Source of the DNA: an uncultured Paracoccaceae bacterium
GTDB lineage: Bacteria; Pseudomonadota; Alphaproteobacteria; Rhodobacterales; Rhodobacteraceae
DNA: 64,000 nucleotides
Assembly (NCBI GenBank): GCA_947500005.1
Contig: CANMQJ010000014.1
Span: 89,180-153,179 of the forward strand
Direction: 5' to 3'
Part shown: piece by piece, positions 1 to 8,902 of the stretch
How the letters are laid out: each line of letters opens with the position of its first letter
How positions within the stretch are numbered: position 1 is the first letter of the stretch
The notes under the pieces: generated by a model
Seen by the model: the letters and a program-made list of their open reading frames with translations, nothing else
Told to the model about the DNA's origin: nothing
Database searches by the model: none
Program-made: the position numbers and the translations under genes

Positions 1-343
1 CGCCATCGCCCACCTGAAGCGTGCCGCGCCCCCGCGGCTCATGCGCCAGCGTCTGGCCGTGAAACCCCACCAGCTCCACCGGCACCGCCGCGCGCAGCGC
101 CTCGACATGCGCCCGCGTCACCAGGTCGCCCGCGGCCTCCACCTCCGGCCCCGCCCAGCGCCCCAATGCGGCCCGCAGCACCGCGCGCTCGCCCCCGGCA
201 TAGGGCCGATAGCCGCTCTCGCCAAATCGGAAGACCTGATGCCCGTCGGTCTCCACGACCGCCCAGTCGATCCCGTCCAGCGAGGTGCCCGACATCGCCC
301 CCAGCGCCACCACCGGCCCCGCCTTCGTCACGGCCCTGTTCAT
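1..343 (-). CDS. anmK: Anhydro-N-acetylmuramic acid kinase, N-terminal part (cut by window edge)
   Basis: Phosphorylates and opens 1,6-anhydro-N-acetylmuramic acid to MurNAc-6-phosphate during cytoplasmic recycling of cell wall. Only the first 114 codons are present; the rest lies before base 1. Residues 17-24 read MSGTSLDG, the phosphate-binding signature at the start of AnmK kinases, and a later segment, [13 protein letters not shown], matches the conserved sugar-binding stretch of the family. The ATG at 343 fits the usual short N-terminus before this motif. It diverges from tyrS with 63 bp between the two start codons. nagZ, which makes the anhydro-sugar pool, lies at 14-15 kb in the same window. 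Confidence 0.9.
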   Translation of the reverse strand, partial: MNRAVTKAGPVVALGAMSGTSLDGIDWAVVETDGHQVFRFGESGYRPYAGGERAVLRAALGRWAGPEVEAAGDLVTRAHVEALRAAVPVELVGFHGQTLAHEPRGRGTLQVGDG

Positions 344-406
344 GGCCTTTTCCTTCGTTCAACTGCCCCCTATAAGGTGCCTCGCAATCCAGACCCGAGG
401 CAAGAC

Positions 407-1651
407 ATGACCTACCATCCCAAATCGGATTTCATCGCGGTGATGATGGAGCGCGGCTTTCTCGCCGACTGCACCGATTACCAGGGCCTCGACGAGGCGC
501 TGATGAGCGGGGTGCAGACCGCCTATATCGGGTATGACGCGACGGCGAAGTCGTTGCATGTGGGCCACCTGATGAACATCATGGTCCTGCGCTGGCTGCA
601 AAAGACCGGGCACAAGCCGATCACGCTGATGGGCGGCGGCACCACCAAGGTGGGCGACCCCTCCTTCCGCGCCGATGAACGGCCGCTTCTGGGGCCCGAG
701 CAGATCGACGCCAATATCGACGGGATGAAGCAGGTCTTCGCCAAGTACCTCTCCTATGGCGAGGGGGCGACCGACGCGATGATGCTCAACAACGCGGAAT
801 GGCTGGACGACCTCAACTATCTCGAATTCCTGCGCGACATCGGCCGGCATTTCAGCGTCAACCGGATGCTGTCCTTCGAGAGCGTGAAATCCCGCCTCGA
901 CCGGGAACAGTCGCTCTCCTTCCTGGAATTCAACTACATGATCCTCCAGGCCTATGACTTCCTCGAGCTGAACCGCCGCTATGGCTGCATCCTGCAGATG
1001 GGCGGTTCGGATCAATGGGGCAATATCGTCAACGGCATCGACCTGACGCGCCGCGTGCTGGATCACGAGATCTATGGCCTGACCACGCCGCTGCTGACCA
1101 CCTCGGATGGCCGCAAGATGGGCAAAAGCCAGGGCGGCGCGATCTGGCTCAACGCCGAAATGCTCAGCCCTTACGAGTTCTGGCAGTTCTGGCGCAACAC
1201 AACCGACGCCGATGTGGGCCGCTTCCTCAAGATCTTCACCGAGTTGCCGGTCGAGGAATGCGACCGCCTGGGCGCGCTTGCGGGGTCCGAGATCAACGAT
1301 GCCAAGATCGTCCTCGCCAACGAGGTCACCACGCTCTGCCACGGCGCCGACGCCGCCCGCACTGCCGAGGCGACCGCCCGCGAGGTGTTCGAGCGCGGCG
1401 GCGTGGGCGAGGATCTGCCCACCCTGACGCTGACGGCTGCAGATCTGCCGATCTCGATCGTGCAGCTCATCGTCCAATCCGGCCTCGCCAAATCCGGCAA
1501 GGAGGCCAAGCGCCTCATCGCCGAGAACGGCGCGCGGATGGACGACGCGCCACTGACCGATGCGGGGCTGATGATCGACGCCGATGCGCTGGCCTCGCCC
1601 ATCAAGCTCAGCGCCGGGAAAAAGCGTCACGCGCTGGTGCAACTGGGCTAG
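407..1651 (+). CDS. tyrS: Tyrosyl-tRNA synthetase
   Basis: Class I aminoacyl-tRNA synthetase that charges tRNA-Tyr in the cytoplasm. The 414-residue length is typical of bacterial TyrRS. The HIGH-type motif is HVGH at residues 51-54, the KMSKS-type loop is KMGKS at 237-241, and the last ~70 residues resemble an S4 RNA-binding domain ([20 protein letters not shown] region). The open frame extends upstream to base 41, but translation from ATG 407 gives the normal N-terminus [16 protein letters not shown] sequence at 371 is a plausible -10 element. A strong hairpin with a T-run follows at 1703-1731. Confidence 0.97.
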   Translation: MTYHPKSDFIAVMMERGFLADCTDYQGLDEALMSGVQTAYIGYDATAKSLHVGHLMNIMVLRWLQKTGHKPITLMGGGTTKVGDPSFRADERPLLGPEQIDANIDGMKQVFAKYLSYGEGATDAMMLNNAEWLDDLNYLEFLRDIGRHFSVNRMLSFESVKSRLDREQSLSFLEFNYMILQAYDFLELNRRYGCILQMGGSDQWGNIVNGIDLTRRVLDHEIYGLTTPLLTTSDGRKMGKSQGGAIWLNAEMLSPYEFWQFWRNTTDADVGRFLKIFTELPVEECDRLGALAGSEINDAKIVLANEVTTLCHGADAARTAEATAREVFERGGVGEDLPTLTLTAADLPISIVQLIVQSGLAKSGKEAKRLIAENGARMDDAPLTDAGLMIDADALASPIKLSAGKKRHALVQLG

Positions 1652-1776
1652 AACAGCAACCGCTCCAGCGCGGTCAGCAAGACAAAGACCGGAACGGACA
1701 GCACGGCCGCCCCCAGCAGGGCGGCCGTTTTCGTGAAACGCGGTGCGGGAATCATCTGCTTGTAGACCTTGCTCAT
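1648..1776 (-). CDS. Predicted 42-residue single-span membrane protein
   Basis: Reads [20 protein letters not shown] and continues through a hydrophobic segment (residues 19-36: Ala, Leu, Val and Phe rich) to a TALERLLF end. It has a short basic N-terminus followed by one membrane span, a layout common for small membrane proteins. Its stop shares the CTAG tetranucleotide with the tyrS stop, so the two genes converge with a 4-base overlap. The tyrS terminator hairpin lies inside it, which weakens the case, and no strong Shine-Dalgarno sequence is visible. I do not recognise a family. It could be a chance open frame. Confidence 0.4.
   Translation of the reverse strand: MSKVYKQMIPAPRFTKTAALLGAAVLSVPVFVLLTALERLLF
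1703..1731 (+). terminator. Rho-independent terminator of tyrS
   Basis: A perfect 10-bp stem, ACGGCCGCCC (1703-1712) pairing with GGGCGGCCGT (1719-1728), has a 6-base loop and is followed by TTT. It lies 52 bases after the tyrS stop and inside the opposing small ORF. Confidence 0.8.
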
Positions 1777-1822
1777 GCGCCCATTAACGCAGGCTTAGGT
1801 TATCGCGCGGTAAAGACATGCC

Positions 1823-2683
1823 ATGTTCGATGCCGCCCCCCATGCCCCTGCGCTGTCCCAAAGCGCCGAGTTCGAGGCGACGCTGCGCGCCCTCGGACAG
1901 CGCCCGCACCGCCTCGCCGATGGCAGCCTCGTCCTGCGCCGCCGCCTTGCGGGCCTGCCCGTGGCGCTCGTCAGCCGCGCGCGGATCGACCCGGCCACCC
2001 TGCCGCTCCTCCTGGCCGATGCCGGCCTCTCGCGCAGGCCGCTCCTGCTCAACCCCGATGCGCCCGTGACCCTGCCGGGTGCTCTGCCCCTCGTGACGCC
2101 CGCCCATGTTGCCGAGCTTGATCTGACCGGCGATCTCCGCGCCGGACTCCACCAGAAATGGCGCAACCGCCTCTCCCATGCGCGCCGCCAATCGCTGCGC
2201 CTGCGCCATGAGATACTCCCGGACCGCGCCGATCACTGGCTGCTCGCGGCCGACGCGCGGCAGCAGCGGACCCGTCGTTACCGCGCATGGCCCGCCGCGC
2301 TCACGTTGGCCTATGGCCGCGCGAATCCCGGCCAGGCCCGCCTCTTCACCGCGCTCCACCAGGGCCACCCCGTGGCCGCCCTGCTGATCCTGCTCCACGG
2401 CGCGTCCGCCAGCTATCACATCGCCCACAGCACCGCGCAGGGCCGCGCCGTCAGCGCCCACAACCTCCTCCTGTGGGAGGCGGCGACATGGCTCGCCGCG
2501 CGCGGCCTCACCCGGCTCGACCTCGGCCCGGTCGAAACCGAACACAGCCCCGGCCTCGCCCGGTTCAAGCTGGGCACCGGTGCCCGCGCCCGGCCCCTCG
2601 GCGGCACGTGGCTCCTCTGGCCGCCCCTGACGCCCCGTTTGCGCCTGCGGGATGGACATGACCGCCCCAAGGGGTCTATCTGA
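1823..2683 (+). CDS. FemAB/BioF2-like GNAT acetyltransferase
   Basis: A 286-residue protein resembling the BioF2-like/FemAB branch of GNAT acyltransferases. The region HQKWRNRLSHARR (about residues 110-122) matches the W-R-N-(K/R)-L-(R/K) element of this group. The C-terminal half (LILLHGASASYHIAHSTAQG, then LLLWEAATWLAARGLTRLDL and a final LARFKLGTGA) has the order seen in FemAB-like domains: strand, substrate loop, helix, then the F-K-x-G-x-G motif. The acyl acceptor cannot be read from the sequence. The gene stands alone between tyrS and the SDR gene; translation upstream of ATG 1823 is not supported. Confidence 0.75.
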   Translation: MFDAAPHAPALSQSAEFEATLRALGQRPHRLADGSLVLRRRLAGLPVALVSRARIDPATLPLLLADAGLSRRPLLLNPDAPVTLPGALPLVTPAHVAELDLTGDLRAGLHQKWRNRLSHARRQSLRLRHEILPDRADHWLLAADARQQRTRRYRAWPAALTLAYGRANPGQARLFTALHQGHPVAALLILLHGASASYHIAHSTAQGRAVSAHNLLLWEAATWLAARGLTRLDLGPVETEHSPGLARFKLGTGARARPLGGTWLLWPPLTPRLRLRDGHDRPKGSI

Positions 2684-2716
2684 ACGCATGTTCAAATCAC
2701 CGGGAGGGAGCCCGAC

Positions 2717-3472
2717 ATGCAACTCAGCACCACAGCCGCCATCGTGACCGGCGGCGCCTCCGGCCTGGGCGAGGCCACCGCCCGCCACTTCGCCGCGAAT
2801 GGCGCGCAGGTGACCATCTTCGACCGCGACGCCGAACGCGGCACGAAAGTGGCCGAGGAGATCGGCGGCCATTTCGCCCAGACCGACGTGACCGACGAGG
2901 CCTCCGTCGGGGCCGCCATCGCCCATGCGGTGCAGAAGATGGGCAAGATCACCGTCGCCGTGAACTGCGCGGGCATCGGCACGGTCGGCAAGACGCTGGG
3001 CAAGGAAGGCCCGCTGCCGCTCAAGACCTTCCAGACCACGATCGACGTCAACCTGGTGGGCAGCTTCAACGTCGCCCGTCTGGCCGCGGTCGAGATGGCC
3101 CGCAACGAGCCAGACGCAGATGGCGAGCGCGGGGTGATCATCAACACCGCCTCCATCGCTGCCTTCGACGGGCAAAAGGGTCAGGTCTCCTACGCGTCCT
3201 CCAAGGGCGGCATCGTCGGCATGACCCTGCCGATGGCCCGCGACCTCGCGCGCGACAACATCCGCGTCATGGCCATCGCGCCGGGCATCTTCCTGACCCC
3301 GATGCTGATGGGACTGCCGCAAGAGGCGCAGGACCAGCTTGCCGCCGACGTCACCTGCCCCGCGCGCCTCGGCCGCCCCGAGGAATTCGGCCAGCTCGCC
3401 GGGTTCATCGTGCAGATGGGTTATCTCAACGGCGAGGTGATCCGCCTCGACGGCGCGTTGCGGATGCGCTGA
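2717..3472 (+). CDS. Short-chain dehydrogenase, HSD10/3-hydroxyacyl-CoA dehydrogenase type
   Basis: NAD-dependent SDR of 251 residues. The Rossmann motif TGGASGLG is at residues 11-18, NCAG comes near residue 87, and the catalytic set is a Ser in NTASIAAFDG followed by YASSK. The insertion after NCAGIG (GKTLGKEGPLPLKTF) and the end IRLDGALRMR are typical of the type II 3-hydroxyacyl-CoA dehydrogenase (HSD17B10-like) group used in fatty acid or isoleucine breakdown. A GGGAGG ribosome binding site lies 8 bases before the ATG. No other beta-oxidation gene is adjacent, so the substrate assignment is by family only. Confidence 0.85.
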   Translation: MQLSTTAAIVTGGASGLGEATARHFAANGAQVTIFDRDAERGTKVAEEIGGHFAQTDVTDEASVGAAIAHAVQKMGKITVAVNCAGIGTVGKTLGKEGPLPLKTFQTTIDVNLVGSFNVARLAAVEMARNEPDADGERGVIINTASIAAFDGQKGQVSYASSKGGIVGMTLPMARDLARDNIRVMAIAPGIFLTPMLMGLPQEAQDQLAADVTCPARLGRPEEFGQLAGFIVQMGYLNGEVIRLDGALRMR

Positions 3473-3479
3473 CCGCATT

Positions 3480-3508
3480 GGTCCGGGCCTGCGACACCGG
3501 CCCGGACC
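3480..3508 (+). terminator. Hairpin downstream of the SDR gene
   Basis: A perfect 10-bp stem, GGTCCGGGCC (3480-3489) with GGCCCGGACC (3499-3508), has a 9-base loop. No long T-run follows, so it may be a transcript-end stabiliser rather than a strict intrinsic terminator. Confidence 0.6.
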
Positions 3509-3512
3509 GCCT

Positions 3513-3561
3513 TGTACAAAACGATCAATCGCCCCCTGGAAGCCTGTACAAAACGGTCAAT
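3513..3561. repeat. Two direct copies of a 17-bp operator-like motif
   Basis: TGTACAAAACGATCAAT (3513-3529) and TGTACAAAACGGTCAAT (3545-3561) differ at one base and are spaced exactly 32 bp apart, about three helical turns. A partial third TGGTACAGGGCG follows at ~3578. They lie in the convergent gap between the SDR gene and uup, where no promoter would be expected. The TGTAC...GTCAAT form resembles TetR-type operators. Confidence 0.6.
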
Positions 3562-3589
3562 TCCGGTGGAACCGCATGGTACAGGGCGT

Positions 3590-5398
3590 TCAGGCCTTCT
3601 CGGCCTTCTCCTCCAGTTCCAGCCACTCCTCCTCGGCCGCGGCCAGCTTTTCCTGGCGTTGCACCAGCGCCTCTGTCGCCTTCCGGAATTTCAGGGGCTC
3701 CCGCGTGTAAAGCTCCGGATCCGCCATCAGTTCCTGAAGCTTGGCGATCTCGGCTTCAAGCCTCTCGATCTCCGCCGGCAGTTTCTCCAGCCGGTGCTTC
3801 TCGGTGAAGCTCAAGCCCGCTTTCAGCGCCGCATCCTGCTTCACCTTTGGCTTTGACAGCTTTGTTTTTTCGTCTTTTTCTGGCGTGTCGGACTTCCGCT
3901 GTGCGCGGTAGTCGGACCATCCGCCCGGATAGACCGTCGCGTGCCCATTGCCCTCCATCGCCACCGTCATGGTCGCCACCCGGTCGAGGAAATCGCGATC
4001 ATGGCTCACCAGAAGAACGGTCCCGTCATAGTCGTCCAGCAATTCCTGCAACAGGTCCAGAGTCTCGACATCCAGGTCGTTGGTCGGCTCGTCCAGCACC
4101 AGAAGGTTCGAGGGCTTCGCCATCAGCTTGGCCAGCAGCAACCGCGCTTTTTCCCCACCGGACAAGGACTTGACAGGCGCTCTTGCCTGCCGCTCGTCGA
4201 ACAGGAACTCCTTGAGGTAACCCACGACATGCTTGGGCTGGCCCCGTACCATGATCTGGTCGGCCTTTCCCGAGACGCGCATCTCGGGATCGCCGGTCAG
4301 ACTGTCCCAGAGGCTCATCTCGGGGTCGAGCTTTGCCCGCGCCTGGTCGAACACGGCGATATCAAGGTTCGTGCCCAGCTTGACCTCGCCTCCATCAGGC
4401 TGAACTTCGCCAAGCAGCATCTTGAGAACAGTTGTTTTTCCGACACCGTTCGGGCCGACAAAGGCAACCCGGTCACCGCGCTGCACCAGCAGGTCGAGCT
4501 TGCGCAGGATGATCTTGCCGTCGAACGCCTTTGCAAGTCCCGTGGCTTCGATGACCTTCTTGCCGGATTTCGGCCCCGACTCGAGATCCAGCGCCGCAGC
4601 CCCCTGCCGCTTGATCTGCGAGGCACGCTCGTCCCTCAGCGCCTGCAAGGCACGCACCCGGCCCTGATTCCGCTTGCGCCGCGCACTGATCCCCTCGACC
4701 GCCCAGCGGGCCTCGGACTTGATCAGCCGGTCGAGCTTGTGGCGCTGCATGTCCTCCTCTTCCCAAACCTGGTCGCGCCAGGCCTCGAAATGCTCGAATC
4801 CCTTCTCCTGCCTGCGCACTTTTCCTCTGTCAATCCAGAGGGTTGCGCGTGTAAGATTACGCAGGAATGCGCGATCGTGCGAGATCAGCACAAAGGCCGT
4901 GCGCGTGGCCCCAAGCTCGCCCTCCAGCCAACCGATCGCCTCGATATCGAGGTGGTTCGTCGGCTCGTCCAGCAACATCAGATCCGGTGCCTCGGCCATC
5001 AGCTTGGCCAACGCTGCGCGCCGCCTCTCACCGCCCGAGGCCGTCGCCACTTCGCGCGCGGGATCGAATTTCAACCCTTCGGCCGCGCGTTCGACCTTGT
5101 AAAGCTCGCCGGGCTCGAGGGCGCTGGTGGCATAGTCTCCCAAGGTGGCAAAGCCCGCCATCTCGGGCTCCTGCTCCATATAGCCCACGGATTTGCCCGG
5201 AGGCACCACGACCTCGCCGGAATCAGGTTCAACAATTCCTGCCATCACCTTCATTAAAGTAGATTTTCCTGATCCGTTGCGCCCGACAAGGGCGACCCGG
5301 TCGCCCGGTTGAACGACGAGATCGAGTTCGGAAAAGACCGGCTCTCCACCGAAAGTCAGCGAGATTCCGTTCAACTGGAGAAGTGGGATACGTGCCAT
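3590..5398 (-). CDS. uup: ABC-F family ATPase, Uup type
   Basis: Soluble protein with two ATP-binding cassettes and no membrane segment, as in ABC-F factors that act on ribosomes (Uup subgroup, also linked to DNA transactions). Cassette 1: Walker A GRNGSGKS at residues 39-46, SGGE at 121-124, Walker B LMLLDEP ~140-146. Cassette 2: GPNGVGKTT at 315-323, LSGGE at 412-416, LLVLDEP ~432-438. The inter-cassette linker (205-260) contains the W-x-x-x-G-x-x-A-R-x-x-R pattern of Uup. The last ~75 residues are a charged coiled coil (EIERLEAEIAKLQEL), the Uup DNA-binding tail. The 602-residue length is normal. Confidence 0.93.
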   Translation of the reverse strand: MARIPLLQLNGISLTFGGEPVFSELDLVVQPGDRVALVGRNGSGKSTLMKVMAGIVEPDSGEVVVPPGKSVGYMEQEPEMAGFATLGDYATSALEPGELYKVERAAEGLKFDPAREVATASGGERRRAALAKLMAEAPDLMLLDEPTNHLDIEAIGWLEGELGATRTAFVLISHDRAFLRNLTRATLWIDRGKVRRQEKGFEHFEAWRDQVWEEEDMQRHKLDRLIKSEARWAVEGISARRKRNQGRVRALQALRDERASQIKRQGAAALDLESGPKSGKKVIEATGLAKAFDGKIILRKLDLLVQRGDRVAFVGPNGVGKTTVLKMLLGEVQPDGGEVKLGTNLDIAVFDQARAKLDPEMSLWDSLTGDPEMRVSGKADQIMVRGQPKHVVGYLKEFLFDERQARAPVKSLSGGEKARLLLAKLMAKPSNLLVLDEPTNDLDVETLDLLQELLDDYDGTVLLVSHDRDFLDRVATMTVAMEGNGHATVYPGGWSDYRAQRKSDTPEKDEKTKLSKPKVKQDAALKAGLSFTEKHRLEKLPAEIERLEAEIAKLQELMADPELYTREPLKFRKATEALVQRQEKLAAAEEEWLELEEKAEKA

Positions 5399-5446
5399 GA
5401 CTGCCAGCTAAACCCGGCCGGTCACCGCGTCAACGCCCCTCGCACA

Positions 5447-6187
5447 CTACCCTGCCACGGCCCGCAGCAGGCGTTTGCGCGCCGGTGGAATTGCTCCGAT
5501 CTCGAGCCCGGTGAAGACATGCAGCGTGTTCATGTGCCGGTCCACCACCGCGTGATCGCTGACCCAGCCCCCCATGAGCAGGTAGGTCCGCAACAGCGGC
5601 GGCATCCGCAGCATCGCCTTTTTCGCATCCGGCTTGCGCCGCAGCCGCGCCGCATAGCGGAACACATGCGGCGCCTTGACCTTGGGCCACCAGCGCTTCG
5701 GCGCAAGGTGCCGCGCCTTGAGCATGGCAAAGGCGTCCAGGTACTGCTCGGTCTCGGTTCCCGCGAAGGAGGAGCAACCGAACAGCATCTCGATCCCGTT
5801 GCGGTCCACATAGGTGGTCATCGCCCCCCAGGCCACGCGGAGGATGTCTGGATCGGAATAATCCGAGTCGATGCAGAAACGCCCCATCTCGACCATCGGA
5901 CCCTGATAGGTTTCGAGAGCGGACAGATCGTAGAACTGTGCCGAGTAGCTGCGCTGGATCTCGGCGCCGCCCTGCATGGTCAGCATCCGGAAACAGCAGA
6001 CCAGGCGTCCGCCCTCGCGCATGTCTTCGACCAGCACATGCGCGCAAACCGGGTCATAGGCGTCCCGGTCGGGGGTCTCCGTGTGAAACGCCATCGTCCG
6101 CAGGGCCTGCGCCGCGGCAAGATCCGCCGCATTCTCGGCCAGCCGCGCCCGGTAGCGTCCCTTGCTCAACAGATGCGCCTGCGCCAT
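5447..6187 (-). CDS. olsB: L-ornithine N(alpha)-acyltransferase
   Basis: GNAT-fold enzyme that transfers a 3-hydroxyacyl group from acyl carrier protein to ornithine, giving lyso-ornithine lipid. The 246-residue protein carries the family stretches YDPVCAHVLVED, EMGRFCID (~100) and LFGCSSFAGTE (~137), plus the LLMGGWVSDHAV segment. A longer reading to 6244 exists, but ATG 6187 gives the usual MAQ... start. olsA, the second acyltransferase often next to it, is not in the window. The downstream neighbour on the same strand is uup, with a 48-bp gap. Ornithine lipids often replace phospholipids under phosphate limitation; no Pho box was identified here. Confidence 0.88.
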   Translation of the reverse strand: MAQAHLLSKGRYRARLAENAADLAAAQALRTMAFHTETPDRDAYDPVCAHVLVEDMREGGRLVCCFRMLTMQGGAEIQRSYSAQFYDLSALETYQGPMVEMGRFCIDSDYSDPDILRVAWGAMTTYVDRNGIEMLFGCSSFAGTETEQYLDAFAMLKARHLAPKRWWPKVKAPHVFRYAARLRRKPDAKKAMLRMPPLLRTYLLMGGWVSDHAVVDRHMNTLHVFTGLEIGAIPPARKRLLRAVAG

Positions 6188-6271
6188 GGCCCGGCCCTCC
6201 GCATGCCTTTGCCCGAGGATATTCACCGGTGGGCTAGCACACAAGACGTGACAGGCGCGTGACGCGCCCGA

Positions 6272-6736
6272 TCACTCCAGCAGGTTGCCGGGATTGAAAC
6301 TGCCGATATTGCCGAGAAGCTGCCGCAGGAAGGTCTTGTCCTCGATACTGGAATCGGTCACCCGACGTTCCAGTGCGACGACCCGGCCGTGATCGAGACC
6401 GTATCGCTCGATGTTGCGCACCACTCCGCGCTGATCGAATCTGATCGCCACAAGCTCGCGCGAGACGATCTCGGGCTGGCGCGCGCCGTAATGACGGAAC
6501 CGCGTCGTGACGTAGTAGTAGCCCGAATCCTGCAACACTCCCGAAGAGCTGGGCGTGCCGACGGCCTCGACCACGCTGTCGCGGGTATCGACGCCGACTT
6601 GCAGCTCGGCCAGCTCCTCGGGGGTGGGAACGTAGCCATGATTGCGGTAGATGGGCGCGCAGGCCATGACACCGGTCAGGATCCCTATCGCCAGGATCCG
6701 CAATACCGGTTTCGGCAGCGCTGTGGACTTGAGCAT
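6272..6736 (-). CDS. bamE: Outer membrane protein assembly lipoprotein BamE
   Basis: Small lipoprotein of the BAM complex, which inserts beta-barrel proteins into the outer membrane (SmpA/OmlA family). The signal peptide ends in a lipobox, V-M-A-C, with the lipidated Cys at residue 26. The mature part has the BamE signature order: LAELQVGVDTRDSVVEAVGTPSS, then SGYYYVTTRF, then a strand ending VALERRVT. The 154-residue length suits alphaproteobacterial members. It diverges from the DUF177 gene (88 bp between starts). Confidence 0.9.
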   Translation of the reverse strand: MLKSTALPKPVLRILAIGILTGVMACAPIYRNHGYVPTPEELAELQVGVDTRDSVVEAVGTPSSSGVLQDSGYYYVTTRFRHYGARQPEIVSRELVAIRFDQRGVVRNIERYGLDHGRVVALERRVTDSSIEDKTFLRQLLGNIGSFNPGNLLE

Positions 6737-6824
6737 TACTGCCCCCCCTTGTAACGGCCCCGGGCCTTTTCTAATTCGGATTACAGAAACACTTGCCCCG
6801 GTTCAACACAGGAAAGGCGGCCCA

Positions 6825-7355
6825 ATGAGTGAAGACCTGCGCGTTTCGGCGCTGTCGCAGAGCACGCCCACCTCTTTCGAGATCACTCCGGAGGCCGGGG
6901 AGCGTGCCGCGCTGGCCGACGCGCTGGATATACTCGGCATTCGCAAGCTGCGCTTTTCCGGCGAAGTTCGCGGGCAGGGAAAGCGCGACTGGCTGCTGAC
7001 CGGTGAACTGGGCGCGACCGTCGTTCAGGCCTGCGTGGTGACGCTGGAGCCAGTTGCCACCCGAATCGACGTGCCCGTGCGCAGGCTCTACCTGGCCGAC
7101 TGGGTGGAACCCGAGGGCGAAGAAGTTGAAATGCCCGAGGACGACGAAAACGAACCGTTGCGCGAGGTCATCTCTCCTCGCGCCGTGATGGCCGAGGCGC
7201 TGGCCCTTGCCCTGCCGCTCTATCCGCGCAAGGAGGGCGTCGAGACGGGGGAGGCCGTGTTCGCCGAAGAAGGAACCGAGCCGCTGCGCGACGAGGACAC
7301 GAAGCCCTTTGCCGCGCTGGCGGGGCTGCGCGAGAAGCTGAAAAAAGATCAATGA
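6825..7355 (+). CDS. DUF177 (YceD-like) protein
   Basis: A 176-residue acidic member of DUF177, the family normally encoded just before rpmF. Bacterial YceD proteins are linked to 23S rRNA metabolism. The central VVQACVVTLEPVATRIDVPVRR matches the C-V-x-x-L-(D/E)-P core around residues 68-85, and EDDENEPL begins the acidic tail. The open frame extends upstream, but ATG 6825 follows a GGAAAGG ribosome binding site and gives a normal N-terminus. A 204-bp gap without a visible gene separates it from rpmF, so rpmF probably has its own promoter. Confidence 0.88.
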   Translation: MSEDLRVSALSQSTPTSFEITPEAGERAALADALDILGIRKLRFSGEVRGQGKRDWLLTGELGATVVQACVVTLEPVATRIDVPVRRLYLADWVEPEGEEVEMPEDDENEPLREVISPRAVMAEALALALPLYPRKEGVETGEAVFAEEGTEPLRDEDTKPFAALAGLREKLKKDQ

Positions 7356-7559
7356 CATTCATGTAAAACGGTGTCATAGGGGCCGCGCGGAAAAAGCCCT
7401 TGAACACCGCGAGATTCGCAGTATTTTCGCGCGCTCATCGGATTTTTGGGTTGGACATCGTCGGGGCTGCGGCCTACACGCTCGTCACGCCACATGAAAC
7501 GTAGAACGAAACCCGGCCCCGGACGCTTTCGCGGGCCCCAGTAAGACAAAGGTTGAGAC

Positions 7560-7766
7560 ATGGCTGTCCAACAGAACAAAGTTTCCAAGTCGCGCCGCAA
7601 CAACCGCCGCGCGCACGACGCTCTGGTTGCTGCCAACCCGAACGAATGTGCAAACTGCGGCGAGCTCAAGCGCCCGCATCACGTCTGCCCTTCCTGCGGC
7701 CATTACGACGACCGTGAAGTCGTCGCCCAGGCCGATGAGATCGATCTGGACGAAGACGCGGCCTGA
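7560..7766 (+). CDS. rpmF: Ribosomal protein bL32
   Basis: Large-subunit ribosomal protein of 68 residues. The N-terminus [19 protein letters not shown] is the conserved rRNA-binding end. All four zinc-ribbon cysteines are present (30, 33, 43, 46), so this is the zinc-binding form of the paralogue. It is followed after 23 bp by plsX, the common rpmF-plsX-fabH order. Confidence 0.98.
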   Translation: MAVQQNKVSKSRRNNRRAHDALVAANPNECANCGELKRPHHVCPSCGHYDDREVVAQADEIDLDEDAA

Positions 7767-7789
7767 ACGTTCACTAGGCGGCCACGCAT

Positions 7790-8902
7790 ATGACGGCGCA
7801 GCCCGATCAGAGCGGCAGGATCATCATCTCGGTGGATGCCATGGGCGGGGACAAGGGTCCCTCGACCGTCGTATCGGGCATGGCCAAATCGGCGCGGAAG
7901 AACCCGGAACTCGGGTTCATCCTGCACGGCCCCGAAGAAGAACTGCGCGGATTGATTGCACGCAGGCGCGGCAGCGATCTGCTGGATCGCATCAGCTTTC
8001 GCGATGTCGCGGGTGTCGTGAAGATGGAGGACAAGCCCAGCCACGTGGTGCGCCACGGCAAGGGCACCTCCATGTGGTCGACGCTTGAATCCGTTCGGAT
8101 GGGCGAAGCCCATGGCGCGGTGTCCTGTGGGAATACCGGCGCGCTCATGGCGCTTTCGATGATGCGTCTGCGCAAGCTGCCGGGCGTGAACCGTCCTGCG
8201 ATCGCTGTTCTCTGGCCCTCGCTGAACCCGCAGGGGTTCAACGTCATGCTGGACGTTGGCGCCGATGTGCGCGCCGATGCCACAGACCTTTTGCAATTCG
8301 CCTTGATGGGGGCGTCCTACGCGCGCAACGGGCTTGACCTTCAGCGTCCCCGGATCGGGCTGCTGAATGTCGGCACGGAAGAGCACAAGGGGCGCCCGGA
8401 ACTCAAAAAGGCCCATGAATTGATCGAGGATTTCGCCGACCGTGCGAAGTTCGATTTCGTCGGCTTCGTCGAAGGTGGCGACATTCCAGGCAGCCGCGCC
8501 GACGTTATCGTGACCGACGGCTTTACCGGCAATGTCGCGATCAAGACCGGCGAAGGCACGGCCACGTTGATCGGCGATCTCCTGCGCGAAGCGTTCCGCT
8601 ATTCGCCGCTGTCCCGGGTCGCCTCGCTGCTGGCGCTTACCTCGCTCAAGCGGCTCCAGAAACGGATCGACCCTCGCCGCGTGAATGGCGGAGTCTTCCT
8701 TGGACTTAACGGAACTGTGGTGAAATCGCATGGCGGCGCTGACGAGACCGGCGTGTCCGCAGCCATCAAACTTGCCTTTCAACTGGCAAAATCCGACTTT
8801 TCGGAAAAGCTGGCCGCGCGGGTTGCAACCACTGTCGAGCTTGCACAAGATGGCGATCACGCCGCGCACCAAGCGCAGGAAGAACAAGAAGGCAGATCGT
8901 GA
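7790..8902 (+). CDS. plsX: Phosphate acyltransferase PlsX
   Basis: Converts acyl-ACP to acyl-phosphate, the first step of PlsX/PlsY phospholipid synthesis, at the inner face of the membrane. The conserved N-terminus IISVDAMGGDKGP (residues 12-24), SCGNTGALMALSM, LLNVGTEEHKG and IVTDGFTGNVAIKT are all present. At 370 residues it is slightly longer than typical (~350) because of a short N-terminal extension and a charged tail. Its TGA overlaps the proposed GTG start of fabH by 4 bases, indicating translational coupling. Confidence 0.96.
   Translation: MTAQPDQSGRIIISVDAMGGDKGPSTVVSGMAKSARKNPELGFILHGPEEELRGLIARRRGSDLLDRISFRDVAGVVKMEDKPSHVVRHGKGTSMWSTLESVRMGEAHGAVSCGNTGALMALSMMRLRKLPGVNRPAIAVLWPSLNPQGFNVMLDVGADVRADATDLLQFALMGASYARNGLDLQRPRIGLLNVGTEEHKGRPELKKAHELIEDFADRAKFDFVGFVEGGDIPGSRADVIVTDGFTGNVAIKTGEGTATLIGDLLREAFRYSPLSRVASLLALTSLKRLQKRIDPRRVNGGVFLGLNGTVVKSHGGADETGVSAAIKLAFQLAKSDFSEKLAARVATTVELAQDGDHAAHQAQEEQEGRS

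Noticed and set aside
39..362. 107-codon minus-strand frame rich in Gly and Arg
   Set aside because: It overlaps the anmK start in another frame; its composition is the typical shadow of high-GC coding DNA, and the anmK frame carries a clear kinase motif.
1784..3478. 564-codon minus-strand open frame
   Set aside because: It lies opposite two well-supported plus-strand genes (GNAT-like and SDR) and has no recognisable motif; long antisense frames are expected at this G+C content.
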